Source of the DNA: Anastrepha obliqua
Taxonomy: Eukaryota; Arthropoda; Insecta; Diptera; Tephritidae
Assembly: GCF_027943255.1 (NCBI RefSeq)
Contig: NC_072897.1
Span: 58,056,406 to 58,120,405 of the forward strand
Reading direction: 5' to 3'
DNA length: 64,000 bases
A program made the translations under genes and the position numbers. Positions 31,723 through 41,780 of this stretch are shown one piece after another (position 1 is the stretch's first letter; every line of letters starts with the position of its first letter). The notes under the pieces are model-generated. The model saw only the letters and a list, made by a program, of their open reading frames with translations. It made no database searches and was not told the origin of the DNA.

Positions 31723-32554
31723 ATGCCTGGAGATAGCGAATCGAGCGGGACTTCACAGTCAAGCAATACATCATACGTGAGTACTGTTAATTCTATGCCT
31801 TTACCAGAAATCAGTGGGATTACAATAAAAGCACCGACATTCGTTAAGAAAGAACCGGATTTATTTTTTATACAAATGGAAGCACAATTCATTAACGGTA
31901 GCATTACTCGCGACAATTCGAAGTATAATCATGTAATATCTGTTCTCGAACCTGAGTATTTATCAATGGTTTCTGACTTGATTCGTAGTCCTCCCGCGGA
32001 AAACAAATATGAATCACTTAAAAACCGTCTAATTAGTGAATACACTCAATCTGATCAAAGTTTTACTCACTGAAATCGAACTTGGTGATGACAAACCGTC
32101 ACATTTGCTACGCAAAATGCGTGATTTAGCCAAAAATGCTCTCACCGATGAGGCAATCAAGTCCCTTTGGATTGAACGTTTACCGGAAAACGTTCGTGCC
32201 GTCGTGGCAATTTCAAACGACGACCTCAAGACCTGTGCTACCTTAGCAGATAAAGTTGTCGAATTGACTGCCCCAAAACTAATTTCGGAGATCAAATCGG
32301 ATAACACACTCCTTCAATTGAACGCTCGTATCGATGAATTAGCCAAATCTTTTCGCGAATTTAGAGCGAGCAGAAACAATAGTCCAAATAAATCCCAGAA
32401 GTCACACAATTCGAGTCGTTCACGTTCCAAATCTCGTAATAAAAGACCGTATTGTCGATTTCATTATCGTTTTGGGGCCATGGCACGCAAGTGTGAACAG
32501 CCATGCGCATTCAAAAAGCCCGACGATAAAAGTGATGAACATTCAAAAAACTAA
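31723..32554 (+). pseudogene. Gag of the CsRn1-like element
   Basis: Gag packages the element RNA. The start at ATG 31723 (MPGDSESSGTSQ) is chosen because the codons before it are leader sequence. The capsid-like part has KKEPDLFFIQMEAQFINGS and SMVSDLIRSPPAENKYESLK (31850-32030). A one-base frameshift at about 32040-32070 moves the reading into the next frame, which continues with IELGDDKPSHLLRKMRDLA, SLWIERLPENVRAVVAIS and a Ser/Arg-rich region (32400-32440). It ends with CRFHYRFGAMARKCEQPC, a C-x2-H-x9-C-x3-C motif characteristic of CsRn1-type Gag. Confidence 0.8.
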
Positions 32555-32574
32555 ATTTCACTTCGTCATTTGCG

Positions 32575-32900
32575 GTAGACGAATTGGGTTTGAATTATTC
32601 TCGCCGCTTATTTGTCACAGATCGTTCAAATTGCCGCAAATACTTAGTTGACACCGGAGCAGATTTCTCAGTTTTACCTCGAAATTTGTTCAATAAATTA
32701 AAAATTCCCGATAGCTATAAACTTTTCGCCGCAAATGGCACACCCATAGCTACTTTCGGTTATTTCACTTCTTCAGTCGACCTTAGACTTCGACGTATAT
32801 TAATTTCACGTGGTCATTTCTCATCGCCGATGTAGCAAAGCCAATATTAGGTGCAGATTTTCTCAATGAATTTGGCCTCTTAGTGTCAACTAAGAGAACA
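32575..32900 (+). pseudogene. Protease of the CsRn1-like element
   Basis: An aspartic protease with the active-site motif YLVDTGADFSVLPRNLF (about 32641-32692). The flap and C-terminal part follow as LFAANGTPIATFGYF. After a frameshift near 32800, IADVAKPILGADFLNEFGLL (about 32824-32883) continues in another frame; ILGADFL is the conserved ILGxDFL end block. The protease would cut the Gag-Pol chain. Confidence 0.8.
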
Positions 32901-33013
32901 AGAACAAGCAATTAATCGATGCGAAAACTAAGTTACGCACCAAATGCAATTCTCAATTAATTCAATATGAAAGAGTCAACACTATTGACGACAACTCGAT
33001 TTTTAGCGATTTA

Positions 33014-34690
33014 TTGCAACAATTCAAAGATCTTACGCTTCCCCCTACTTTCAATAAAGGTAATAATCTGAAACAAAGTTCAGTCAAACATCAGATTATT
33101 ACAAGTGGACAACCAGTCTTCTCCCGTGCTCGGCGTCTTAATCCAGAAAAGCTAGCAATAGCAAAAAAGGAATTCGAACTGATGATCAAAGCTGGTATTT
33201 GTCAACCAAGCAAAAGTCCTTGCGCAAGCCCCTTGCATATGGTTCAAAAAAAGACAGGACAGTGGCGCCTTTGTGGCGATTATCGCATGCTCAATGCTAT
33301 CACCCCGCCTGATCGATACCCTTTACCTCACATTCAAGATGTGACACACATTTGTGCTAATAAGGAAATTTTCTCAAAGATTGATCTCGTAAGTGCTTAC
33401 AATCAAATTCCAATTGCCGAAGAAGACAAAGAAAAAACAGCAATTATTACCCCTTTTGGTCTCTTCGAATTCAATGTAATGACATTTGGTTTGAGAAACG
33501 CATCTCAAACTTTTCAACGTTTCATGAATAATTTATTCCATGATTTACCTTTCGTAGTAGTCTACATCGACGATATTTGCATCGCCTCTAGAGACACCGA
33601 GGAGCACAAAAATCATATACGCTTAGTTTTTGAACGTTTACGCGAAGTTAATATTAAAATCAATCTAGCAAAATGCACCTTCGGTAAAAGTGAGATAAAT
33701 TTTTTGGGACATTTAATCAAAAAAAGCGGAAGCATACCACTGTCTGACAAAGTTGAAGTTATCAAAACGTTCAAAAAACCTGAAAAAGCCTTCGAACTCC
33801 GACGTTTCATCGCACTTTTGAATTTCTATCGTCGATTTTTGCCAAATGCCGCATTTATTCAAGGCAAACTTCAATCTCTTATAAAAGGCAACAAGAAAAA
33901 AGATACTTCCCCAATTATTTGGACCGATGAAACTTCTGACGCTTTCGAACAGTGTAAATCTGATATCGCTAATATCGCATTTTTAGCGCACCCTATTCCA
34001 AACGCGAAATTAGTACTTCTAGTCGATGCCAGTAATTTTTCCATTGGAGCAGCTCGTCATCAAGTTTCAAACGATCAGTTGCAACCCCTTAGTTTTTATT
34101 CTAAACGAATGACAGACACTCAGAAACGTTACAGTACATACGATCGTGAACTTCTTGCAATTTTTCAAGCAATTAAACATCATCGATTTATGATCGAAGG
34201 ACGCGAATGCATTGTGTACACTGATCACAAACCACTCATTTTCGCATTTTCTCAAAAACCCGAACAAGCTTCGCCACGCCAATTACAACAATTGGACTTT
34301 ATTGGTCAAATGACCACGGACATACGCCACATTTCAGGCGAAGACAACATAGTAGCAGATGTCTTATCTAGAATTGAGGAAGTCAGTTGTGACAAATTTT
34401 CTTTCGACCTTCTTGCACAGTCACAAATTAATGATCACGAACTGCAACTAATTCTTGATGGAAAATCCAAACATTCTCTCGCTCTGAGCAGAATCTCTCT
34501 ACCCAATTCACAACTACACTTATATTGTGACACTTCAACAAAAGTTATTAGACCTTTTGTTGTCGAGAACCTCCGTAGACAAGTTTTCAACCTTGTGCAC
34601 GGGTTGTCACATCCCGGTAAAATAGCTACCATCAAAAGAGTAAAATTTATAAACACAACAAAGCTGCACTGGTTAATTTCAATGTTCCCG
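33014..34690 (+). pseudogene. RT/RNase H of the CsRn1-like element
   Basis: A long open frame (569 codons with its out-of-frame end). RT: GQWRLCGDYRMLNAITPPDR, FSKIDLVSAYNQIPIAEEDK (first catalytic Asp), MTFGLRNASQTFQRFMNNLF and VVYIDDICIAS (the YIDD box). RNase H: LVLLVDASNFSIGA, YSTYDRELLAIFQAIKHHRF and VYTDHKPLIFAF. The polymerase motifs all appear intact. The frame then enters the integrase zinc region (LVHGLSHPG) where a deletion and frameshift end it near 34690. Confidence 0.85.
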
Positions 34691-35655
34691 ATGGTCGTTT
34701 TAGACACATCAACATCGATTTGATAGGACCACTCCCTACCAACAACAATTTTCGTTATTGTTTGACGTGTATTGATCGTTTTTCTCGCTGGCCCGTAGCC
34801 ATTCCCATCGAAAATATGACGGCTGAAACTGTAGCCGAAGCTCTTATTCATGGTTGGGTCCAATATTTTGGGACACCCAGTTTTATTACCACTGATCAAG
34901 GTAGACAGTTCGAATCTAATTTGTTCAAGGAGTTAAATCGACTTCTTGGATGCAAGCATTTACGCACTACCGCTTATCATCCACAAGCTAATGGCATGAT
35001 TGAACGTTTCCATCGCACCCTTAAAACTGCGATCATGTGTCACAAAGACAAGCGTTGGTATGATTCATTACCTCTGATACTTCTTAGTCTTCGATCAACG
35101 TTCAAAGCTGACCTTGAAACCTCACCGGCAGAGTTAGTTTACGCTACGACGCTAAAATTGCCAGGCGATTTCTTTGATGACAAACCCCTCGTTTACACAT
35201 CAGATTTTGTCAACAATCTTAAAAATACTATGAATCAATTAAAACCCATTGTCACGTCTAATCATTCAAATAACAATTTTCACGTGCAAAAAGAACTTTT
35301 GAATTGTTCGCATGTATTCATTCGCGATAATTCTGTGCGACCACCATTTAAGCAGCCCTATGATGGCCCATTTAAAGTAGTGAAACATAAAGAAAAACAT
35401 TTCGACGTTCTGGTAAATGGCAAAGTATCGACAGTATCTCTGGACCGACTGAAAGCCGCAATAATAGACGATGATGCAATTAATGTCAACAAAGAAGATA
35501 ATAAACAGAAAATTGTACAAAATAGTATTAAGACATCAAATGTAAATTGTAATTCCAAAGAACACATTAATTCTAACAGTGCACCCACGGAAGTTGCAAC
35601 ACGCTCAGGTCGAGTATCAAAAAAACCCGATCGTTTTGTGACTTTCTTAACGTGA
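34640..35655 (+). pseudogene. Integrase of the CsRn1-like element
   Basis: The core domain has its D,D-35-E residues: [27 protein letters not shown] and [16 protein letters not shown]. The C-terminal part contains [13 protein letters not shown] and ends [13 protein letters not shown]. The N-terminal HHCC zinc region is broken: the SHPG text (about 34605) is followed after a short gap by the linker, so the two Cys of the finger are deleted. Loss of this finger and the frameshift at about 34650 make integrase defective, although the frame from 34720 is open to its stop at 35655. Confidence 0.85.
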
Positions 35656-35682
35656 TTATATGCAATCACTGGTGGGAGAGTA

Positions 35683-35858
35683 TGTGGCAGCACCGCTGCT
35701 CAATCAATTTTATGTCAGTTCGTCAAATAATGTCAACCTTAAAATTCAATGAAAAATTTATTCTCTTTTCAACCGGCGACGAGACCACACCATAATTTGA
35801 TTCAACTTATTTAAGTTCCATTTACTTTTGTATTTAATTGGATATAATAAAAACTCCA
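35683..35858 (+). repeat. 3' LTR of the CsRn1-like element
   Basis: A copy of the 5' LTR. It is preceded directly by the purine-rich GGTGGGAGAGTA (about 35671-35682), the expected plus-strand primer. Confidence 0.9.
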
Positions 35859-35861
35859 AAT

Positions 35862-35992
35862 ATTATTGTCATTTCTTTTAACACTTGATCTACGAAAAGT
35901 CTCCAATCCTTTTTCCTTCACTTTGATTGTTTCATTTTCTTATAATGAATTATCACAAATAAAACAATTTCTTTCATCAGAAGCCAAGACTC
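35862..35992 (-). pseudogene. PIN/CXC gene, N-terminal piece
   Basis: The first recognisable part of the interrupted gene. On the minus strand it reads ASDERNCFICDNSL, a C-x2-C motif, then a stop, then VKEKGLETFRRSSVKRNDN, ending where the LTR element is inserted. The sequence before it (TTTTTAG then AGTCTTGG at about 35990) looks like a 3' splice site, so an earlier exon may exist. The gene resumes on the other side of the LTR element at 31255. With one 6-bp duplication removed, the two halves stay in frame. Confidence 0.55.
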
Positions 35993-36221
35993 TAAAAATA
36001 CAAACTACACTGTAAAACGATAGACGTATACTGATGGCTCAGTCTAAACTAGATACTTCTCTTCAGTTCTAACCGACAGATGTTTCATTGAAGGCCGAGA
36101 GAGAAAGGGACCCTTCAACAAAGGCGACACATTACCCTTATACCTGCTTTTCTAAAACCTGCTATAGTAGAAGATTATTGTAGAGAAATATACGAAAAAA
36201 CGTGATGGTGTTGGTGAATAT

Positions 36222-36252
36222 TACTTTGTGGCGCTCGTACGCCAAAAACTAT
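36222..36252. repeat. Right inverted repeat of the PIN/CXC unit
   Basis: Partner of 26526-26556. It begins TACTTTGTGGCGCTCGTACG. It lies upstream of the broken gene on its own strand. Confidence 0.8.
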
Positions 36253-36391
36253 CGAATTTATAAAAAAATCGTAATGACATATAATAAAATGTAAGTAAAA
36301 TGGTAAGTGAACACCTAAATTAGCGAGTTAACCTTGAAAGTGGAGATAATCTCGTTAACCTCGTAAAATGGAAACGTCCTATAATATACGT
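36253..36391. other. Short spacer
   Basis: AT-rich, with weak outward extension of the right inverted repeat only. Confidence 0.4.
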
Positions 36392-37210
36392 AGAGAGAAT
36401 TCACTGAAATCAGCTCTGTTAAAAATTTCACCACATCGCCAACGCGGTTAGACTTCATTTTTGACAATTCATACTATTCGTGAAACTCTCAATACCATTA
36501 AAGTTGTATGTATGTATATCTAAATATTAGATGCTGGCAACCAATAAAATTGTCTCACTTACCTATTTTTAACAAAACAAAGAAAATTTCAAGGGAAAGA
36601 ACGTATTTCGAGAAAAACGCGATTAAAGTTTTCATTCCTACTCACCTTTCGTTCGCCGCTTATCACTTCACTAACTTTTCAGGAAGTTTTTAGTATTTCT
36701 ATTCTTAAAAAACTGAAAAGATATACTTCAGATTGTAAAAAAATTTTTTAAAGCAAAAAAAAACATGGAAAATTTGGAAGTGCTGGAGGAGCTGCCCTCT
36801 TTAAATATAATAGTGGCAGTAGGCCCAAAAGTGGTGGAAATGTCAGAGCTTAATGGGTAGGTATCTTTATTTTGAACAAACGATATATATAATATGTATA
36901 TACAGTAGAAACCAGATTCTTGCTCAAGCAAACATACTCGATACTTGCGACATTATTTTTTTTCTCATTGCGTACTCTGTACCTGCTGCATTATAAAAAT
37001 TTTACCTCGATATTTGCAACATTTTTGTTTTGTCTTTCTCTTTTGTTCTTTTCACGTTGTACAGAGAACGTTAATGTATAGAGAAGTCTCACGAGCTACG
37101 AATAGTGTAAATTGTCAAAAATGAAGTCTGACCGCGAAGACCTTTTCACTTCGCTCAACTCGACAGCGGGGAAGTTCGTAACAGAGCTGATTACAGTGAA
37201 TTCTTTCCCT
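36392..37210. mobile_element. About 820-bp inverted-repeat element (non-autonomous)
   Basis: The left arm 36392-36490 matches the right arm 37082-37210 in inverted orientation. The tips (GAATTCACTGAAATCAGCTC left; GAATTCACTGTAATCAGCTC from the right) are almost identical, and a second well-matched part includes AGACTTCATTTTTGACAATT. The right arm holds about 30 bp more. The interior is AT-rich without transposase. No clear target duplication was found and no family can be named. Confidence 0.75.
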
Positions 37211-37545
37211 TAGTACATTGACACTGCTCAGTTTTTGGCTCCTGTATGAAATCAAATTGATGAATAGCCGACGGCATTTTGCAAGGCATTTGCTTGTGCA
37301 ATTTTATGTTCCTTTGATAAACGTAATTTTATTCAATTTATATTTTTAAACAAACTTAAATGTACAATCAAAGGATACATATATTTGAATTATATGCGCC
37401 AACATTTAAAATCAAAGTAACTTTAATGTTGGTTGATTTAATTTAAAAAGAAGAATTGAAACAAAATACTTTATAAAACGACCTCACATTTTTTTGTGTG
37501 GGTTTTAGTAAATTTAAAACTTCATGCAAATTTGATGAAAATTTT
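37211..37545. other. AT-rich spacer
   Basis: No feature recognised. Confidence 0.5.
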
Positions 37546-37631
37546 CACGTGATAACGTCTTATAATTTGATTTAGACGGCTGCACGCACGAAAAAATGTG
37601 TCGTTACCTTGCTCAATCGTCGTTACCTTGC
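37546..37631. repeat. About 85-bp repeat, inverted partner of 6531-6613
   Basis: Begins CACGTGATAACGTCTTATAA and contains GTCGTTACCTTG twice. It leads directly into the module at 37633. Confidence 0.75.
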
Positions 37632-37632
37632 A

Positions 37633-37793
37633 TGAACTGCAAGCGAAAGCGCGGAACGAACGACAAAGAGCACAATCTGCCCCCGCATTCGGCAACGTTC
37701 GACATCTGCACACCTACTTGAGTGAACAAGAAGTATATGCGCATATGTACATATATAAATTCACATATTTGTATTTGCATATGCCTTCTTATT
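37633..37793 (+). repeat. Repeat module A+B, copy 1
   Basis: Part A (GAACTGCAAGCGA then GAACGAACGACAAAGAGCAC) and part B (ATATAAATTCACATATTTGT then TTGCATATGCC) recur at 38985-39152 in the same order. Part B alone recurs at 39768-39838 (inverted) and 40955-41077. Confidence 0.75.
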
Positions 37794-38344
37794 GATTATT
37801 ATTAATTTGATTTACTTGAAGAATTTAAAATAAAACCAAGTGTATCATCATCATCTTTACCGAATTTATAATTAGTGACGACTAGTTGTTAATAATACAC
37901 CTGTTGTTTTAATGTTATTATTATTAATTTTTTTATTATACATGAAGGAAAAAATGTATGGTAATATTTACCACACACCTTATAAGATATGTTGTATACC
38001 AATATATGTACATATATAAACATGCATACATACATATACATACTTTGGTTCAATTTTCATAGTCTAATACAGGGCTTCTTAAACTTTTTTTATATAGCGA
38101 CCCCCTTCAAGCTTAGGAAATTTTAAACGACCCCCTCCTCCATATAATGAAATATATATTAACCGTAGATGTAGATGTAATATCGCACTATTTTTCAATG
38201 TAAATAAAATAAGGATTAAAGAATACGTACCCATTCATTTCACATATATATAATTGGAAAGGTTGACGGGATATCGGTCGTAATAAAACACAATAAATAG
38301 AATGACATAAAACTATATATATATTTATTCAATAGAAAAAATAA
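37794..38344. other. AT-rich spacer with a possible hAT end
   Basis: CAGGGCTTCTTAAACTTTTT at about 38069 followed by AGCGACCCCC resembles a hAT-type terminal sequence. No matching right end was seen, so this is only a possibility. The rest is unassigned. Confidence 0.35.
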
Positions 38345-38645
38345 ATTGGCTGAAGTCCCAAAAATTTTCGGTTATGCAGTGGCCAGCACAAATCCCTCAC
38401 ATGAACCCCATTGAGAATTTGTGGATTCTCGTAAAACAAAAGCTCGTACACTATAAAAACCCGCCAAAAGGGATGAATGAGGTCTGGGAGCGAGTCCAGG
38501 ATGTGTGGTACTCCATTTCGCCACAAACTGTGGCTAAATATACAGAAAGTATGCCAAACCGTATAAAGGCATTAAAAAAGTCGAAGGGCTATGGACGAAA
38601 TATTAAAATAATTTGTTTTTTGTACTTTTTTTTTATAAATAAATA
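38345..38645 (+). pseudogene. Tc1-type transposase C-terminal fragment
   Basis: About 90 codons with WPAQIPHMNPIENLWILVKQ, the conserved SPDxNPIENxW block that carries the catalytic Glu of DD34E transposases. VWERVQDVWYSISPQTVAKY then TESMPNRIKALKKSKGYG is the normal C-terminal tail. The frame is open to 38646. Everything upstream of the third catalytic residue is missing. AATTGGAACATTTGTGTTTT just after the stop may be near an element end. It is a different family from the Tc1 at 59081-60094. Confidence 0.8.
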
Positions 38646-38984
38646 AGCGGTGCATAATTGGAACATTTGTGTTTTTATTTTCAGCTCTTCCAATGAGTAG
38701 TTGTTGTTGTTAGATTTTAACCGTTATGGGCTCATTTGAAAGCTTACACACTAATTATATAATACATGTACAATTCGATTCAAATAAACAAGCTTGTTTG
38801 CGTAGATATGGTACTAAACGTAACTTATGTTATTTATGTTCCATTTTTGCACCTCACTGTATCTTGCAAACACTGACACCGGCGGCCAGACATCAATGTC
38901 GAACGTTCAATTGAAAATCAAGGCGTGCGTTGTATTTATTATTTTACGAATCTATTCCGTAAGCAAGCAAATGTAAGCTAATGT
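38646..38984. other. Unassigned spacer
   Basis: No feature recognised. Confidence 0.5.
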
Positions 38985-39152
38985 GCTTGAACTGCAAGCG
39001 AGAGCGGGGAACGAACGACAAAGAGCACAATCGGCCCCCGCGTTCGGCAACGTTCGACATCTGGCTCTGTCCTACTTGAGTGAGCATATATACGTATGTA
39101 TATGCCCATGTGTATATAAATTCACATATTTGTATTTGCATATGCCTTCTTC
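38985..39152 (+). repeat. Repeat module A+B, copy 2
   Basis: Matches 37633-37793 with small gaps. Here part B is followed by TTCCTGTATGCATGGTAATG, which is also seen after part B at 41025-41060. Confidence 0.75.
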
Positions 39153-39767
39153 CTGTATGCATGGTAATGAACCAGTTCTCTGTTGAGAATAGGACGATGA
39201 TAGGAAAAGTAGGAAATGAAAGGGAGTGTTTCGAGTGTAAAGTGTCTTGAAAAGGCAAATCGATGATGTTGTTGACTTATTAACGTCTGATGCACAATCG
39301 AAATTGAAGATATCTTTGATGAATTTGATAAATGTTTCGTCATTTTTCACGTTTGTGTAAATTTAACTTGAGCTATTCCATTGCGATTCCATTTACCTCC
39401 TCCTCTATATCCATACAAAATATCTATCAAACAAATAAAATTAAAATTTTGTTTTGAAAATTGCAACCATTACATCAGTATTTTCTTATGACGTTGTCAC
39501 GTTAAACTATCGTCAGTAAACCGACTTTACAGACAACCTTTTTTTTTACTAGTTTTTCGAGTCGAAATTAATTTTAGACAAGAATTCATAGAGCATACAC
39601 TTATCATATTTCATGCAATAATTAGAGAGTAAATATCCGAATGATCGAATTCCTGCAAATGATAAAACAATTTCTTCTGCATATGCATCGACATATTTGC
39701 ATGTGCGTATGCACACTTGATGCCCTAACTATGTCGTTCAATTATCAAATCAATAAATTCTTTATAG
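39153..39767. other. Unassigned spacer
   Basis: No feature recognised. Short minus frames (39072-39350) are not supported. Confidence 0.5.
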
Positions 39768-39838
39768 AAAACGCTTCATTACCAGGCACACAGGAAGATG
39801 GCATATGCAAATATAAATACATATGTGAATTGAATTCA
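39768..39838 (-). repeat. Repeat module B, inverted copy
   Basis: The reverse complement matches 41007-41077, including GAAAACGCTTCATTACCAGG in plus spelling. With the copy at 40955-41077 it brackets about 1.2 kb as an inverted pair. Confidence 0.75.
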
Positions 39839-40540
39839 AGCAAAACAATGCTTATTAATATACACATATGCATGTACATACAACCGCACACGCAGGGCAC
39901 TCACTTTATTCCTGTAAATACGAATGTCGTTCAAAGCTAATATTCTATGCCTAGGGACTACAAGAACAAGATGCATTCATAAGCGCAGGCGTAGCGGCCA
40001 TCATTCTAGCTGCCATGGGGCTGAACAGCTTAAAATAGTTGCATCGGAACTGAACAGTTTCAACAAAAGCTCGTCATCAAAAAATTCATCATTCAGACAA
40101 ATTCGGGCTCATATTTCTACGAGCAAAGTACTTTCATTCATAAAACGAGCCGCCATATGCCAATTTTTTGGACCATTCGTAAATAGTCAATATTGCAAAA
40201 TTTCGCGTAAAATTATTTGCCAATATTTGGTAAATATTGAATTTTTATCAAGTCGAGCAGCCGCGGCTTTGTACATACATATGTATGCATCAATATACGT
40301 ATGTAAATATGTCTTTCTAAATGCTCCACAACCGCAGATGGTGTGCGTCAAGTGCGCGCATGAGCATACAGTAACTTCCAGAAAATAACATAAGTAGCTT
40401 ATAAAAAAGTTCTGTGTCGGACATTTCAAACCTAGAAGTAAATTTCCAAACAATTATTTTATGTTCTCTCATAGGTAAATAGTTAATTATTATATTACTT
40501 TACGAATGTAGTTCGTCAATTGATAAAAAGTGCATAAAAC
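39839..40540. other. Unassigned stretch inside the module-B inverted pair
   Basis: Contains a plus frame at 39924-40388 without family features. No transposase seen. Confidence 0.4.
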
Positions 40541-40802
40541 ATATCGCACTTGTTACGTTAAGGCGAAACAACTCAAAATCTGAACATTTTCAGTAGAGAC
40601 GAAAAACTGTTTCCGTAAATATTAATAATATAGGTATTACAAAAAAAAAAATATGTAATTGCACGAAAATATCATTAAAAACAATAAACGGTTGTTTCAT
40701 TCTTATTTGTTTAGTAGTTGCACTGAAATAACAAATTTTTGAGTTGTTACTCTTTTCCTTTTCTTTTTGAGTTGTTACGCTTTAACGTAACAAGTGCGAT
40801 AT
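40541..40802. mobile_element. 262-bp MITE with about 40-bp TIRs
   Basis: 40541-40580 and 40763-40802 are inverted repeats beginning ATATCGCACTTGTTACGTTA at both ends, with few mismatches. The interior is AT-rich and noncoding. The ends include TAT/ATA, so a TA target is possible. Confidence 0.8.
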
Positions 40803-40954
40803 GCATATATCTGCAAATTTAGAAACTTACTCTGAAATTAGAGCATTTGAAGATGCCTGTAAACATTTCAAGGTTACTGTACATACAATGCTGTGCCTAT
40901 GAAAGCGTGCTCGATTTCTTGAGAAGTTCTACCGTTTTATTTTGAGCTGTGGCT

Positions 40955-41077
40955 AGTGAGCATACATACACACAGCATATTCATATGTGCATATGTATGT
41001 ATATAAATTCACAAATTTACATTTGCATATGCCATCTTCCTGTGTGCCTGGTAATGAAGCGTTTTCTATAGAGGATT
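40955..41077 (+). repeat. Repeat module B, copy 3
   Basis: ATAAATTCACAAATTTACAT then TTGCATATGCCATCTTCCTG and GTAATGAAGCGTTTTC. It is the direct partner of 39090-39152 and the inverted partner of 39768-39838. Confidence 0.75.
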
Positions 41078-41253
41078 TTGATTCAGTTGAAGGCAATTCA
41101 AAAAGTTTTACAGAGCACCAGACAGAAGACATTGTTTGCGCGCGGGTTGCTCGGTGAATTCATTGCGAGGGAGTTCGATGATTTGGCTGTTAACTGATAT
41201 ACAAAAAAACGAGTGGTGCAAGCGTGTACGAATGTACATATTGTGCGGGGAAA

Positions 41254-41401
41254 ATGCCGAAAATAGTGAATTTAAGAGTGGAACAACTTAAAACGCTGCT
41301 GCGTGAACGGGAAAAACCTACGACTGGTTCTAAGGCAGAACTAGTCCAGCGATTATGCGATTTTGAAAACAGTGACGAGATAAATATGGACGAAAGGTGT
41401 A
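41254..41401 (+). pseudogene. Gag N-terminus with SAP-like motif
   Basis: About 50 codons beginning MPKIVNLRVEQLKTLL. The pattern Leu-x2-Leu-K-x-Leu-L-x-E-R then TGSKAELVQRLCDF is that of the SAP motif, a short DNA/chromatin-binding helix pair. It is unusual at the front of a retrotransposon Gag but known in some insect gypsy-like elements. The ATG at 41254 is preferred over an upstream GTG because the motif starts right there. The frame runs into the inserted LTR at 41402 and resumes after 48405. Confidence 0.7.
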
Positions 41402-41745
41402 AGTTAAAGATTTTCGCGTGGAAATATCTTTTTAAAAAAAGATTGCGGTATGACCGCTCTTTATTGAGTTCAACTTAAAACTGAAGTTACAAAATTTCTT
41501 AATCTAAAACCTAAACTTAAAATGCACCGAGCTACCTGTGGTGGCGTGCGCAATTTCGGGGAATCGCTGACTTGGGTTGCGCGTGCATTACATCCGGCCT
41601 AATTCAGTTGGGGTGTTGCTGCCGTTGGCTTTTCTGCTGACGGTGCGTCTGGAATTACTGTGGGAAGCGCTATGTAAGCGCTGTGCATCCGCTGTACTCA
41701 TGTTGCTGATCGGCGTGTGAAAAGTTAACATTTGCCATGTTAACA
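41402..41745 (-). repeat. 3' LTR of the errantivirus-like element
   Basis: Partner of 48062-48401. It is preceded on the element strand by the purine tract TTTTAAGAGGGGAAG (plus coordinates 41746-41760). Confidence 0.9.
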
Positions 41746-41780
41746 CTTCCCCTCTTAAAAACGTTCGTCCTCGAGCGTTG

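Larger units (their letters stand above)
31262..35858 (+). mobile_element. CsRn1-like Ty3/gypsy LTR retrotransposon
   Basis: A 4.6-kb LTR element inserted in the PIN/CXC gene. The LTRs (175 and 176 bp) differ by only about three changes, so insertion is fairly recent. The 6-bp flanks AGTATT (31256-31261) and AATATT (35859-35864) look like a target duplication with one change. Two features point to the CsRn1 group: the primer site TTGGTGACCCCGACGTTT matches the 3' end of tRNA-Trp, and Gag has a CHCC rather than a CCHC zinc motif. Gag, protease, RT/RNase H and integrase are all present, but with frameshifts. There is no env. Confidence 0.85.
26526..36252 (-). mobile_element. Candidate TIR element carrying a PIN + CXC gene
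   Basis: A 31-bp sequence at 26526-26556 (ATAGTTTTTGGCGTATGAGC at its start) recurs inverted at 36222-36252 with one mismatch (30/31). Weaker similarity continues outward for about 20 bp. Between them lies one broken minus-strand gene from about 35990 to 26697, so the repeats stand about 140 bp beyond the gene end and about 230 bp beyond its first visible part. The gene is interrupted by a mariner (27884-29200) and an LTR element (31262-35858). Without these the unit is about 3.8 kb. I infer a DNA-transposon-like unit. No target duplication was fixed and no DDE motif was seen. Confidence 0.5.

Noticed and set aside
38069..38160. A hAT transposon
   Set aside because: Only one CAGGG-type end was seen, with no partner end or 8-bp duplication. 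Noted only inside the spacer entry.
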